Shown here: in pieces, positions 27,962-36,882 of the stretch
Numbering within the stretch: position 1 is the stretch's first letter
How the letters are laid out: the number at the start of each line of letters is the position of its first letter
NCBI GenBank assembly: GCA_040389965.1
Contig: JAZJZF010000047.1
Location: 24,093-88,092 of the forward strand
DNA from: UBA4416 sp040389965
GTDB lineage: Bacteria > Bacteroidota > Bacteroidia > B-17B0 > Aurantibacillaceae
Direction of reading: 5' to 3'
Length of the DNA: 64,000 bases
Made by a program: the position numbers and the translations under genes
The notes under the pieces: model-generated
What the model saw: the letters and a program-made list of their open reading frames with translations, nothing else
The model's database searches: none
What the model was told of the DNA's origin: nothing

Positions 27962-29980
27962 ATGAAATCTGCTACAAAAAGCCAGCGACTATGCCTAACG
28001 TCAGTTTTGCTGTTGGCAGTTACCTTTGCTTTTGCACAGCAAGCAAAATTTGATAGTTTAAAAAAACTAATCCCTTCTGTTAAGTCCCCGGCAAAAAAAG
28101 CGGCCCTTCTGGTTGATATTGCCAAAAGCATTTATTATGCTATTCCCGACTCTTCCATAGGATATTGTAGAGAGGCAGAAAAGATCAGTAAAGCCAATAA
28201 CCTCGAAGTTCAACTCGCCTATTCGCTGCATTGCGAATGCCGTTATTTGTTGCTTAAAGGCGATATAAAAACTACCATCGAAAAATTAAATGAAGCAATT
28301 AGTCTTTTTGAAAAGCATAAAGAGCCTATTGGCCTTGCTAAATGCTATTCCTTAAAGTCTATTGCCCTGGGCCGTTTAGATAAAAGAGCAGAGGAGCTGG
28401 AGTATTTATTAAAAGCAAAAGCCATTTATGAGGCTAATCTTAATACCGATGGACTAACATCGGTACTCCTTAATTTATCAAATGCTTATTGTCATATTGG
28501 TGGCTATCAAAATGCACTGGATGCTTTGGAGGAATTAAAAAAAATGAATCTCCCGAAAAGCGGAAACGATTTTTTTGTAGAGATCAATTATGGAAGCATT
28601 TATTTTAAACAAAACCAGATTAAAGACGCCATTGCTCATTTTGAAAAAGCAACTCAGGTAGCTGCAGAGTACAAAATGCTCGACAGTGAAATTACGGGAT
28701 TAACGCGACTTGCAGAATGTTACCTGCAATTAAATAATCAAAAAGAAGCTGATCGCTATTATCAAAAAGCAATAGCATTGGCAAAAGCAAACAATTTACT
28801 AGTAGAAGAAAAAGATGCCTTAAAAGGTATGGTGGATCTATATGAAAAAGGAAAAAATTATAACTCTGCTTTTTTCACTTTAAAAAGATTTAAGCTCATT
28901 GAAGATTCTTTATTTACTATCGAAAAAGTAAAAAGTATTAATGACATTGAACACAAACTTAAAATAACTGAGAAAGAAAAAATTATTGCGGAGCAGGGCC
29001 TATCGCTCGAAAAAGAAAAAGTAGAACTGGCCTCTTCTAAAAACAATACCTTAATGCTGGTTGCAGGGTTAGTAATAGTAGCTATTGCTTTCGTATTCCT
29101 GTTTTATTATAACAGCAAAACAAAACGCCTGTTTTCCCTTATTCAAAGGCAGAAAGTGGAGGTAGAAGCTCAAAAAGAGATCATTGAAATAAAGAATAAG
29201 GATGTGATGGATTCTATCCATTATGCACGTTACATTCAGGGGAGTATGTTGCCGTCTGCCAAAACCATGAACAGTCTTTTTAAAGATAATTTTGTGTTCT
29301 ACAAGCCAAAAGATGTTGTGGCCGGCGATTTTTACTGGACAGAAGTTATTGATAATAAACCTGTGCTGGCGGTGTGCGATTGTACAGGACATGGCGTACC
29401 GGGCGCAATGGTAAGCATTGTTGCTTGTAATGCCCTTAACAGGGCGGTTAAGGAATTTAAATTATCTGATCCTGCTTTAATATTTGATAAGGTAAATGAG
29501 TTGATGCAGGAAACATTTTCAAAAAGCGATTATGAGGTAACCGATGGGATGGATGGGGCTTTGTGCATATTGGATTATGATGCGATGAAGGTTTACGTTG
29601 CTGCGGCAAATAATCCCGTTTGGATTGTGAGTCCGCCGGCTATAAAAACGAGCCTGTGGGAAGAGCCATGGCAATTGTCGCAGATTTCGGCAGATAAAAG
29701 ACCCATAGGGAAGTTTAAAGAAGATGTCGCTCCTTTTGAACGAAAGACCGTTTCTATTGAAAAGGGGGAAATGATCTATTTATTCTCGGATGGTTATGCC
29801 GATCAGTTTGGTGGGGAAAAAGGTAAAAAATTCAAGTATAAGCAATTACAGGAAATACTGGTTTCCATAGCAAAATTGCCTCTTGCGGAGCAATATACAG
29901 TGCTTAATAAAACCATCGAAAGCTGGCAGGGGCAACTCGATCAGGTTGATGATATTTTAATAGTGGGGATCAGGGTTTAA
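27962..29980 (+). CDS. Exported TPR sensor with membrane-anchored SpoIIE-type phosphatase
   Basis: A 672-residue protein. The ATG at 27962 gives a clear signal peptide (MKSATKSQRLCLTSVLLLAVTFA, cleavage near AFAQQ); an in-frame TTG at 27929 is rejected. Residues about 30-300 are TPR repeats placed in the periplasm, then a coiled coil, one membrane helix (about 360-382, LVAGLVIVAIAFVFLFYY) and a cytosolic coiled coil. The SpoIIE PP2C domain (about 415-672) has GDFYWT, CDCTGHGVPGAMVS, DGMDGALCILD and LFSDGYADQFGG. The layout mimics a sensor kinase but with phosphatase output. The phosphatase domain is closely similar to that at 3934-8052. Confidence 0.88.
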   Translation: MKSATKSQRLCLTSVLLLAVTFAFAQQAKFDSLKKLIPSVKSPAKKAALLVDIAKSIYYAIPDSSIGYCREAEKISKANNLEVQLAYSLHCECRYLLLKGDIKTTIEKLNEAISLFEKHKEPIGLAKCYSLKSIALGRLDKRAEELEYLLKAKAIYEANLNTDGLTSVLLNLSNAYCHIGGYQNALDALEELKKMNLPKSGNDFFVEINYGSIYFKQNQIKDAIAHFEKATQVAAEYKMLDSEITGLTRLAECYLQLNNQKEADRYYQKAIALAKANNLLVEEKDALKGMVDLYEKGKNYNSAFFTLKRFKLIEDSLFTIEKVKSINDIEHKLKITEKEKIIAEQGLSLEKEKVELASSKNNTLMLVAGLVIVAIAFVFLFYYNSKTKRLFSLIQRQKVEVEAQKEIIEIKNKDVMDSIHYARYIQGSMLPSAKTMNSLFKDNFVFYKPKDVVAGDFYWTEVIDNKPVLAVCDCTGHGVPGAMVSIVACNALNRAVKEFKLSDPALIFDKVNELMQETFSKSDYEVTDGMDGALCILDYDAMKVYVAAANNPVWIVSPPAIKTSLWEEPWQLSQISADKRPIGKFKEDVAPFERKTVSIEKGEMIYLFSDGYADQFGGEKGKKFKYKQLQEILVSIAKLPLAEQYTVLNKTIESWQGQLDQVDDILIVGIRV

Positions 29981-30040
29981 ATACCCTTTAATCTGCGGTT
30001 AATCTTCCTTAATTTTTAAATCCGCATGAATAATATTGTG

Positions 30041-30048
30041 TAAATTTG
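30041..30048 (+). promoter_or_regulatory. -7 promoter box of tatC
   Basis: TAAATTTG is an exact TAnnTTTG match that ends 10 nt before the tatC ATG, implying a leader of only a few bases. Confidence 0.45.
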
Positions 30049-30058
30049 CGCCCACTAT

Positions 30059-30886
30059 ATGGCAGATAATAAAACAGAGACTTCCGCGCAAATGTCATTT
30101 ATGCAACACCTTGATGCCCTGAGATGGCATTTGGTTCGCAGTGCTATTGCCATAGCGGTATTTGCCATAGGCTTATTCTGTTATAACAATTTTTTATTCG
30201 ATACCGTTATATTCGGGCCTTTAAAACAGGATTTTATTTCTTACCGTGCTCTGTGCTCACTGGGTCACCGCATTGGTGCCGGTGATGTGATGTGTATGAC
30301 GGTGAAAACGCCGCATCTGCAAACCCTTTCTGCCTCCGAACAGTTTTTTACACATATGTGGATAGCCCTTGTTGGGGGTATCATCATCGCTTTTCCATAT
30401 GTGTTGTATGAGCTTTGGAAATTTATAAAACCGGCTTTAAAGGATACAGAATCGCGTCCTGCAAAATGGTTCGTGATTGTGGCTTCCATTTTATTTTTGA
30501 TCGGTATTTTTTTCGGGTACTTTTTACTGTTCCCCATGTCGTATAATTTCCTTATCAATTACCAGGTTTCGGATAGTAACATTGTACAAACCAATAATAC
30601 ACTGGATGATTACATTTCCCTGATTTCTACCATGACACTGGTTTCGGGTATTGTGTTTGAATTACCTATTATTGTTTATTTCTTATCGCGTTTAGGATTA
30701 CTCACGCCAGGCTTTATGCGTAAATACCGCAAATATGCCGTAGTGATTATTTTAATTGCTGCTGCTATTATCACGCCTTCGCCCGATGTAACCTCTCAAA
30801 TGGTGGTTGCTATACCTATGTACCTGTTATATGAAATAAGCATTTTTGTAAGTGCTTATGTGGTTAAAAAAAATAAACTTAGCTAA
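30059..30886 (+). CDS. tatC: Sec-independent protein translocase subunit TatC
   Basis: A 275-residue polytopic inner-membrane protein that recognises twin-arginine signal peptides. The N-terminal FMQHLDALRWHLVRS motif with the conserved Glu/Asp-Leu-Arg pattern is present. So are the YELWKFIKPAL and FGYFLLFP blocks and the RKYAVVIILIAAAIITPSPDVTSQ signature. Six membrane segments are visible. A long insert between helices 1 and 2 (about residues 52-90, with two Cys) is usual in Bacteroidota TatC. No tatA/E gene is adjacent. It is followed after 2 bp by an AhpD-like gene. Confidence 0.95.
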   Translation: MADNKTETSAQMSFMQHLDALRWHLVRSAIAIAVFAIGLFCYNNFLFDTVIFGPLKQDFISYRALCSLGHRIGAGDVMCMTVKTPHLQTLSASEQFFTHMWIALVGGIIIAFPYVLYELWKFIKPALKDTESRPAKWFVIVASILFLIGIFFGYFLLFPMSYNFLINYQVSDSNIVQTNNTLDDYISLISTMTLVSGIVFELPIIVYFLSRLGLLTPGFMRKYRKYAVVIILIAAAIITPSPDVTSQMVVAIPMYLLYEISIFVSAYVVKKNKLS

Positions 30887-30888
30887 TT

Positions 30889-31236
30889 ATGCCGGATCAA
30901 GTGAATGAGTTCAACGAATACCGTTCAAAAATGAACGATGTTATTTTGGGAAAAGATAACCTGGTTATTAAACGCTTATTTAATTTGGATACGCAAACCT
31001 ATGCGGACGGTGCTTTAAACGTTAAAACGAAAGAGATGCTGGGCCTTGTGGCAAGTATGGTGTTGCGTTGCGACGATTGCATTAAATACCATTTATTAAA
31101 ATGCCATGAGCAGGGCTGTACTACTGAAGAAGTTTACGAAATATTTGCAGTAGCCAATATTGTAGGTGGTACGATTGTTATTCCTCACACCCGCCGTGGG
31201 GCTGAGTTTTGGGAAGAACTGGTTGCCCGGAAATAA
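30889..31236 (+). CDS. Carboxymuconolactone decarboxylase-family (AhpD-like) protein
   Basis: A 115-residue alpha-helical protein with the AhpD-like redox motif CDDC (residues about 64-67) followed by KYHLLKC. In AhpD proteins the CXXC cysteines and nearby His act in peroxide reduction or as a disulfide relay. It starts 2 bp after the tatC stop, so it is co-transcribed and probably translationally coupled. The start ATG at 30889 is certain from spacing. A pairing with tatC is seen in many Bacteroidota genomes, but a functional link is not known to me. Confidence 0.85.
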   Translation: MPDQVNEFNEYRSKMNDVILGKDNLVIKRLFNLDTQTYADGALNVKTKEMLGLVASMVLRCDDCIKYHLLKCHEQGCTTEEVYEIFAVANIVGGTIVIPHTRRGAEFWEELVARK

Positions 31237-31579
31237 CATCTTCACGTCATTGCGAGCGATAGTGAAGCAATCTCATAGAAGTTCAGATTGCTTTGTTACG
31301 CGCGTAGTAAAAACCGGAAATTAGACAGAGTGTTTTAGAACGCTTCTCGACTTCGCTCGAAGTGACAGTAAAATAGACTTTGTCGTTTCGAGCGGAGTCG
31401 AGAAAGACAAAGTGGTATCGGACACATAGCTTCTCAACATTTAACTCTCCACCCGGATATAACATACTTATTTTCTAAATCTGTTTAACCCCTGTTTTCA
31501 TTGAAGTGTAGCCTTTTCAAAAAAGATACACTGAAAATTACGCTTGTAACTTTTTTTAGCATTTGCGTTATCATGGCAA
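31237..31579. repeat. Intergenic island of dispersed palindromic (REP-like) elements
   Basis: This 343-bp gap holds no gene. It contains a GTCATTGCGAGCGA-type element with the inverted pair AAGCAATCT (31265-31273)/AGATTGCTT (31285-31293). A TCTCGACTTCGCTCGAA element (31343-31368) and its inverted mate (31385-31406, TTTCGAGCGGAGTCGAGAA) follow and together can fold into a long hairpin. Elements of this sequence class are scattered through many Bacteroidota genomes between genes. A second island lies at 37850-38160. Confidence 0.8.
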
Positions 31580-32254
31580 ATGACGTTTCAAAAATATATA
31601 CTCCCCTTGTTTATTGGAAGCCATTTAATGGGGCAGGAACATGCTCCTATATGTCCTGAATTAAACTTCGGGTTTACGCATTCTATTTATAACAGTATGT
31701 GCTTTAAAAGAGAGCCGCGACCTCAGATTAACCAGGAGCATAAACTGCTGAATAAAAAATCGGATATGACCGAAATTCAATATGGTTTTGGAATAGGAAT
31801 ATTTTTATGGTTGCCTTTAAACAAAGGACTGACCTACAAACCCAAGCTGGAAGGCAATTTTACAACTACCTGTGTGAAAGAAGCCAAAAATGTATTTGCA
31901 ACTTCTTTTGATATTGCGGTCTCTAATGGATTTGCCATAGCATTGAAACCGGCTAATGAGCATGGTATTATTTATATGGCAAGAGATATGAGCTGCTACT
32001 TAACCAGCAAGCAACCTTATGTATTAATTGGGCCAAAAATAAATCTCAGGAAATTTGATACAGGCTTTATCAATAAAGGGTTTCAGAACGAATTGAGTTT
32101 TGGTTTTTTACTGGGCTATGGCATCAACTACGAATTTCACGGAACCAATGTAGCTCCCGAAATTATTTACAGCATCACCTCTACCGCACAAAATAAAATA
32201 CAGGATTCCCGGAAAATAGCACATACCATTACTCTGGCCATTAATTTTTTCTAA
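31580..32254 (+). CDS. Outer-membrane beta-barrel-like protein (PorT-like), tentative
   Basis: A 224-residue exported protein with signal peptide MTFQKYILPLFIGSHLMG. The rest alternates amphipathic strands, with a central block reading GFGIGIFLWLPLNKG then LTYKPKLEGNF, a late YVLIGPKINL block and a final strand ending in Phe (LAINFF). This is the pattern of small Bacteroidota outer-membrane barrels such as the PorT/SprT family, which assist the T9SS. Sequence identity to PorT was not tested, so the name is a suggestion only. It lies downstream of the repeat island and is convergent with a YdeI-like gene. Confidence 0.55.
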   Translation: MTFQKYILPLFIGSHLMGQEHAPICPELNFGFTHSIYNSMCFKREPRPQINQEHKLLNKKSDMTEIQYGFGIGIFLWLPLNKGLTYKPKLEGNFTTTCVKEAKNVFATSFDIAVSNGFAIALKPANEHGIIYMARDMSCYLTSKQPYVLIGPKINLRKFDTGFINKGFQNELSFGFLLGYGINYEFHGTNVAPEIIYSITSTAQNKIQDSRKIAHTITLAINFF

Positions 32255-32257
32255 AGC

Positions 32258-32656
32258 TTATACAGATGGGTTATGCTCAGCAATTGGTTCCCACCTGCCG
32301 GTTTGCTTTGCCGAATCAATTACTTTTTGACCATGTTCTGTCATCAGCCCTTGTGCTACCATCTTTTCAACCCTTTCTCTGTTGGGCTTACTCCACTTGC
32401 TTTTTGAGTTACGCGGCGTAAAGGTAAGGTAATAACTTTCAGGATCTCTCTTTTTAGCTAAACTGTCAATCCAACCGAAACACAAAGCTTCTTCTGTAGC
32501 ATCATTAATGTTGATGCATGGCGTGTTACTTTTTTTGTGATACAGAATAAGCCAAACAGATTTCTCCGTTTGGCTGTTTTTTTTCAACCATTTTCTCCAT
32601 TCTGCACGTGCTTTGGTGTAAACAGCTTGCTTCCCGTCTTTTGTTTCCGTTGTCAT
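32258..32656 (-). CDS. YdeI/OmpD-associated-family protein, short form
   Basis: A 132-residue cytosolic protein matching the N-terminal half of the YdeI/OmpD-associated family: the EALCFGWIDSLAKK block, FTPRNSKSKWSKPNRERV and the GLMTEHGQKVID segment. Usual members run to about 190 residues with a C-terminal helical half containing basic residues, which is absent here. There is no room for a frameshifted remainder because a plus-strand gene ends 3 bp away. The gene starts 2 bp after the VOC gene stop and is in operon with it. Function of the family is poorly defined. Confidence 0.78.
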   Translation of the reverse strand: MTTETKDGKQAVYTKARAEWRKWLKKNSQTEKSVWLILYHKKSNTPCININDATEEALCFGWIDSLAKKRDPESYYLTFTPRNSKSKWSKPNRERVEKMVAQGLMTEHGQKVIDSAKQTGRWEPIAEHNPSV

Positions 32657-32658
32657 GA

Positions 32659-33081
32659 CTAAGAATTTTTTTGATTTAAAATTTCTAAATAATGCGTGTT
32701 AGTCATGATACCAAGTATATTCCCGAAAGGATCAACAACAGATGCCGTTACAAAATTTCCTTTTCCTCCGCTATGATCTGTAATAGGTTGGTATTCTTTT
32801 GCTCCCTTCGAAATCAGGTTACCGAGCGTTCCTTTTAAATCATTCACATGCCAATAAGCAATCGCTCCGGCAGGAGATGTTGTTGCGCCACCCGGTGCAA
32901 ACTTGCTGTCAATAATACCAAGTTCATGCTGATAATCGCCAATGCGAAATTCTGCATAACCGGGAACATTAAAATAAGGTTCTACGCCTAATAATTCGCT
33001 ATACCATTTTTTTGCTGCTTCGTGGTCAGTTGCATAGAAACTGATGGTTGCGAGCCCACGTAATACGGTTGTTGTTGCCAT
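32659..33081 (-). CDS. VOC-family (glyoxalase-like) protein
   Basis: A 140-residue protein of the vicinal oxygen chelate superfamily. Two beta-alpha-beta-beta-beta units can be traced, the first starting ATISFYATDHEAAKKWYSELLG and the second near AIAYWHVNDLKGTL, ending with the typical DPFGNILGIM. Metal-binding or substrate specificity cannot be told from sequence; homologues include dioxygenases, glyoxalase I and antibiotic-binding proteins. It is first of a two-gene operon with the YdeI-like gene and has a TAnnTTTG box 28 nt upstream. Confidence 0.85.
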   Translation of the reverse strand: MATTTVLRGLATISFYATDHEAAKKWYSELLGVEPYFNVPGYAEFRIGDYQHELGIIDSKFAPGGATTSPAGAIAYWHVNDLKGTLGNLISKGAKEYQPITDHSGGKGNFVTASVVDPFGNILGIMTNTHYLEILNQKNS

Positions 33082-33109
33082 TGTTATTGTTTTAAATGAA
33101 TTGTTTAAA

Positions 33110-33117
33110 CAAATTTA
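33110..33117 (-). promoter_or_regulatory. Candidate -7 box of VOC-YdeI operon
   Basis: TAAATTTG on the minus strand matches the -7 consensus exactly and lies 28 nt before the start codon at 33081. The nearest upstream TTG gives a short spacer, so the -33 element is uncertain. Confidence 0.4.
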
Positions 33118-33178
33118 CATTGGCCTTGTGACAACCCTATGTCAGTAGGAAATAATAAAAGCTATTTTTAATATATTA

Positions 33179-36100
33179 TTACAGCGTAATACTTACATTA
33201 CTGCTATTGGCATTAATATCTGCAGGCTTTGGTGTGGCACCAAACTTACAGCGGTTATTCTCAGGGATACGGTCAATGAGTTTATTATAAGGATCGAGCC
33301 CGGCAGATACGGGTTCTTTATCAACTGTAAATTCAAATGTTTTAACCGGTTTATCCATTTTTACTTTTCTGAACAATAATTCCTTATCTGTTTTTTTGCC
33401 GTTTACTTCCTGCTGTGTAAAAATGCCAATGTCTATCCAGTCATTCACTGCAACGGCTTTGCTTTTACCTAAGCTATCGGCTTTAAATTTAGCGGAGCCA
33501 ACGGTTAACGTTACTTTGTATTTGCCATCAGGTTGTTTGACCGATTTCAGATCTTTCACATAGTTTTCGTACACGGTAATATCTTCAAACAGATCTTTAA
33601 TCACATATTGCATACTATCGGGCGTAGATAATTTCATGTTCGCCACAAATTCTTTGGCAGTTGTATAAGGAGCACTTTGAAAAGCAACCTTTTTAATATA
33701 GCGTTTCAAGGCAGAGTTCACAGAATCTTCGCCAATATAATCTTTCAGAGCATACATGATCAGGCAACCTTTGTTATAGTGAATGTATTGCTGATTTTCG
33801 GCCAACATAATCGGTAATTCTTTTTTCTTCTCGGTTGCTCTGCCAATCAGGTATTTATTTAAAGCATCTGCTAAAAATTTATGCATGGCTTCTTTACCGT
33901 ATTCTTTTTCCATTACCATCATGGAGCTATATTCTGCCATAGATTCGCTCATTAAGGTAGCGCCCTGTACATCGGCTCCAATTACCTGGTGTGCCCACCA
34001 CTGATGACCTACTTCATGTGCTGTTACATAAAAAGGGTAATCGATGCTTAAAGGATCTTTTTCGTCTACATGTGCAATAAAACCTATGCTTTCGGAATAG
34101 GGAATGGTATTAGGAAATGATTGTGCAAAGGATGCATAGCGGGGAAATTCGAGAATGCGTACCTGGCGGTGTTGGTAAGGACTAAAAGCTTTTTCATAAT
34201 AAGCCAGCGATTTTTTAATGGAGTTAATCATCCTGTCGAGGTTATATTCATGTCCTTTGTGGTAATAGATCTCAATATTAATACCATTATACTTGTCTTT
34301 TTTAACCTCGTAGCGGGCAGATAAAAACGAATAAAAATTCAGGATCGGGCAGTCCATTTTATAATGAAAATAACGGCGATTGTCTTTGCTATATTCTTTT
34401 ATCAAGTACCCCGGTGCAACGGCAATCTGATCAGGTTCGGTGCTTACGATGCATTCAAAGTTTATCCAGTCGGCGTCTTTACTGATGTAGGTATTGGCGT
34501 AAGCAGTGGTATCATTAATACTGGCGGCACGTGGCTTAGGTTTTAAATTGTATTTTTTGCGGGCTTCGTTTTCGCTAAGCTCGGCATTTTCATTGTATCC
34601 AATAGAGGGCAGCAATGAATTATTGATAAAAGTTCCGTTATAAACCACATCTGATTTCGGATCATTACTAAACCAGCCTTTCTGAAAATAATCGATCGTA
34701 TAATCCATTCTGATGGAATCGCCGGGCTGTAAGGGAGATGTAAGTTGAAACACCTTCACACAAAATTTGGTATCGTTTATAATCTCTTTTTTAGGAACAG
34801 AAAGTTTAAGAGAAGTAAGCTCAACAGTATTACTGTAACCAACAATGAGGGTATCAATCGCCTTATGATGTCTGTTTTTGAGGTAGTAATAGCCTTTGAA
34901 TTTAGCACCAAGCTCTTTGGGATACAGATCTACTTCCACGTAACTTGATATAATACGTGGCTGTTCTGTGCTTTGAAAATGCTTATAGGTTTTTTCAAAT
35001 TCGGCCTGCAGCTTTTCGAAATCTTTATTGGAATACATCGTATTTACAACTTTAATGTTGTAAAAAATATAACCACCGGTGCCAACAAACAGGAGAAACG
35101 CAGCGACAGCTATTAAGCGAAACTGCTTATGTGAATCGTATTTAGAGAATTTAAAACGCGCTTTTAATCCTTTTTCCTTGCCACGCAGATAAAAACGAAT
35201 GGCGAAAATAAAGAGGAGTGCCAAAACAGAAAGCCAATACAATTTAAAAAAGTAAAAAATGGGCGTAGTATGTCCGTAACCGTTCATATCACTATAAGGT
35301 AGCATAGGGCCGCTGGAATTGAAATTAAATAAGGGGTTGTCTATTTGCAGCTGACTAAAAATAATACGTGATAAAAAGGCTACTATAAATGCAATCACAA
35401 AGCCCACATATTTGTTACTTACCATAAACTGAATAATGAAACACAGGGCAGCTACCAAACCAAGTTGAACAAATGTGCGGCCATATAAGCTCACAAAATA
35501 CTGGCCGAGTTCAAATTTATAATAGCCTTTCAGCGATTGAATAATCATGCCGGTAATAACTGCTCCCAATAAACCAAGAGCTACGGAGCCCATTAAACCA
35601 AGGTATTTGCCTATAACAAGAGTTGATGATTTTATGGGAGAAGCGCCAACGAGCTCATCTACTTTAAACTGTTTTTCGTTAAATACCAGGTTCCCCGAAT
35701 AAAAAATAATAAGAATAGAAAGCATAAAATTGAACATAGAGCCGGCTTGCCCTACAATATTGTAAGTAACAGGATATACTTCTGTACCAAATATTAAAGA
35801 GCTGAAACTACTTGTAATGTAAGCCAGTGCAGCACCCAAAACGATCATGATAATAAAGAAATAACTCTTTATGATACGCTTGTATTCGAAGCGGGCAATA
35901 AATAGCAGTTGATTCCAAAAGGCTTTTCCGCTCGAGCTGATCGTTACTTTAGGAAGCTCTGAAATATGTTGTATGGAAGGCGTTTGAGGAGAAAAGCTTT
36001 CTTCTTTTTTACGGAAAGAAAATAACTTGGATGGGTTTAAAAATTGAGAGAAATTAAATTTGACATAACTAAACCACATGATCAATAAACCAAGTCCCAG

Positions 36101-36856
36101 CCATACCATCCGGTTATAAAGCAATTCGCCTGTTAAAGAGAGCAGGCGTTCGTTTTGCTCAAAGGGTGTCCAGTACTGTGTTATTTTCCCCAGGGCTTTG
36201 TTTCCATAAGGATCGAGCATAGCTGCCACCGATTGGTATTCGATATCTGACAATACAGAATTTGCCGCAAGATCGAACAAAAAGAAAATAACGGTAAATA
36301 AATAGGCAATGGTGGTATTACGAAGGAATGTGGTTAGGGAAAAATAAATGGTACCAAACAATAAGGTATTAGGAACCACAAAATACAGAAAAGGCTGAAG
36401 GTAATTGTATAAATGAATAGGCCCTATGGCTAACTGGTTATGGCCTATAAGACTTCCAATGAATAGACCGAAAAACTGTCCGCTAAATACAAACAGAGCT
36501 ACCAGTAATACGCCGAAAAACCTTCCGAAGAAATACGATTGTTTGGTAATTGGTTTTGTAAAAAAGAGGGCATGTGAATTAAATTCAAAATCGCGCTGTA
36601 TGGCAGTAGCCATAATAGCAATAATGATCATGTTATGGATCAGCGCCAGGATGTTTTGATTAAATGCTAAATACAAGCTTGCATTGGCAAGAGCACTGTT
36701 CAGGTAAGTGTTACTGTCGCTTGATCCCAAAGGAATAACACCCGAAGCTGCCAGTGAAAGAAATAAATAGAAGGCAAAGTAAATACTAAAAAACACATAG
36801 GTGGATGGTTTCTTGAGTGCATACTTTAGTTCGAAACGAAGGATTTCTAAAAACAT
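33179..36856 (-). CDS. ABC-2 type permease fused to M1-family metallopeptidase
   Basis: A 1225-residue membrane protein of the permease/M1 aminopeptidase fusion type common in Bacteroidota. Residues about 1-590 carry two sets of hydrophobic helices of an ABC-2 permease, and 600-1225 an M1-like domain predicted on the periplasmic side. The zinc site HEVGH is at residues 947-951. The expected third ligand Glu971 sits 20 residues after the second His, one more than in classical M1 enzymes. The GXMEN exopeptidase motif is not visible; the equivalent region reads PYSESIGF. The C-terminal sequence does not show a T9SS domain. It is 26 bp downstream of the matching ATPase gene, so both form one transporter. 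Confidence 0.88.
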   Translation of the reverse strand: MFLEILRFELKYALKKPSTYVFFSIYFAFYLFLSLAASGVIPLGSSDSNTYLNSALANASLYLAFNQNILALIHNMIIIAIMATAIQRDFEFNSHALFFTKPITKQSYFFGRFFGVLLVALFVFSGQFFGLFIGSLIGHNQLAIGPIHLYNYLQPFLYFVVPNTLLFGTIYFSLTTFLRNTTIAYLFTVIFFLFDLAANSVLSDIEYQSVAAMLDPYGNKALGKITQYWTPFEQNERLLSLTGELLYNRMVWLGLGLLIMWFSYVKFNFSQFLNPSKLFSFRKKEESFSPQTPSIQHISELPKVTISSSGKAFWNQLLFIARFEYKRIIKSYFFIIMIVLGAALAYITSSFSSLIFGTEVYPVTYNIVGQAGSMFNFMLSILIIFYSGNLVFNEKQFKVDELVGASPIKSSTLVIGKYLGLMGSVALGLLGAVITGMIIQSLKGYYKFELGQYFVSLYGRTFVQLGLVAALCFIIQFMVSNKYVGFVIAFIVAFLSRIIFSQLQIDNPLFNFNSSGPMLPYSDMNGYGHTTPIFYFFKLYWLSVLALLFIFAIRFYLRGKEKGLKARFKFSKYDSHKQFRLIAVAAFLLFVGTGGYIFYNIKVVNTMYSNKDFEKLQAEFEKTYKHFQSTEQPRIISSYVEVDLYPKELGAKFKGYYYLKNRHHKAIDTLIVGYSNTVELTSLKLSVPKKEIINDTKFCVKVFQLTSPLQPGDSIRMDYTIDYFQKGWFSNDPKSDVVYNGTFINNSLLPSIGYNENAELSENEARKKYNLKPKPRAASINDTTAYANTYISKDADWINFECIVSTEPDQIAVAPGYLIKEYSKDNRRYFHYKMDCPILNFYSFLSARYEVKKDKYNGINIEIYYHKGHEYNLDRMINSIKKSLAYYEKAFSPYQHRQVRILEFPRYASFAQSFPNTIPYSESIGFIAHVDEKDPLSIDYPFYVTAHEVGHQWWAHQVIGADVQGATLMSESMAEYSSMMVMEKEYGKEAMHKFLADALNKYLIGRATEKKKELPIMLAENQQYIHYNKGCLIMYALKDYIGEDSVNSALKRYIKKVAFQSAPYTTAKEFVANMKLSTPDSMQYVIKDLFEDITVYENYVKDLKSVKQPDGKYKVTLTVGSAKFKADSLGKSKAVAVNDWIDIGIFTQQEVNGKKTDKELLFRKVKMDKPVKTFEFTVDKEPVSAGLDPYNKLIDRIPENNRCKFGATPKPADINANSSNVSITL

Positions 36857-36882
36857 AAATAAAGTTTAATAAGGTTAAATAA

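Noticed and set aside
32258..32656. Frameshifted YdeI gene with its C-terminal half in another frame
   Set aside because: The next 600 bp downstream hold a good plus-strand gene ending 3 bp away, so no remnant can be placed.
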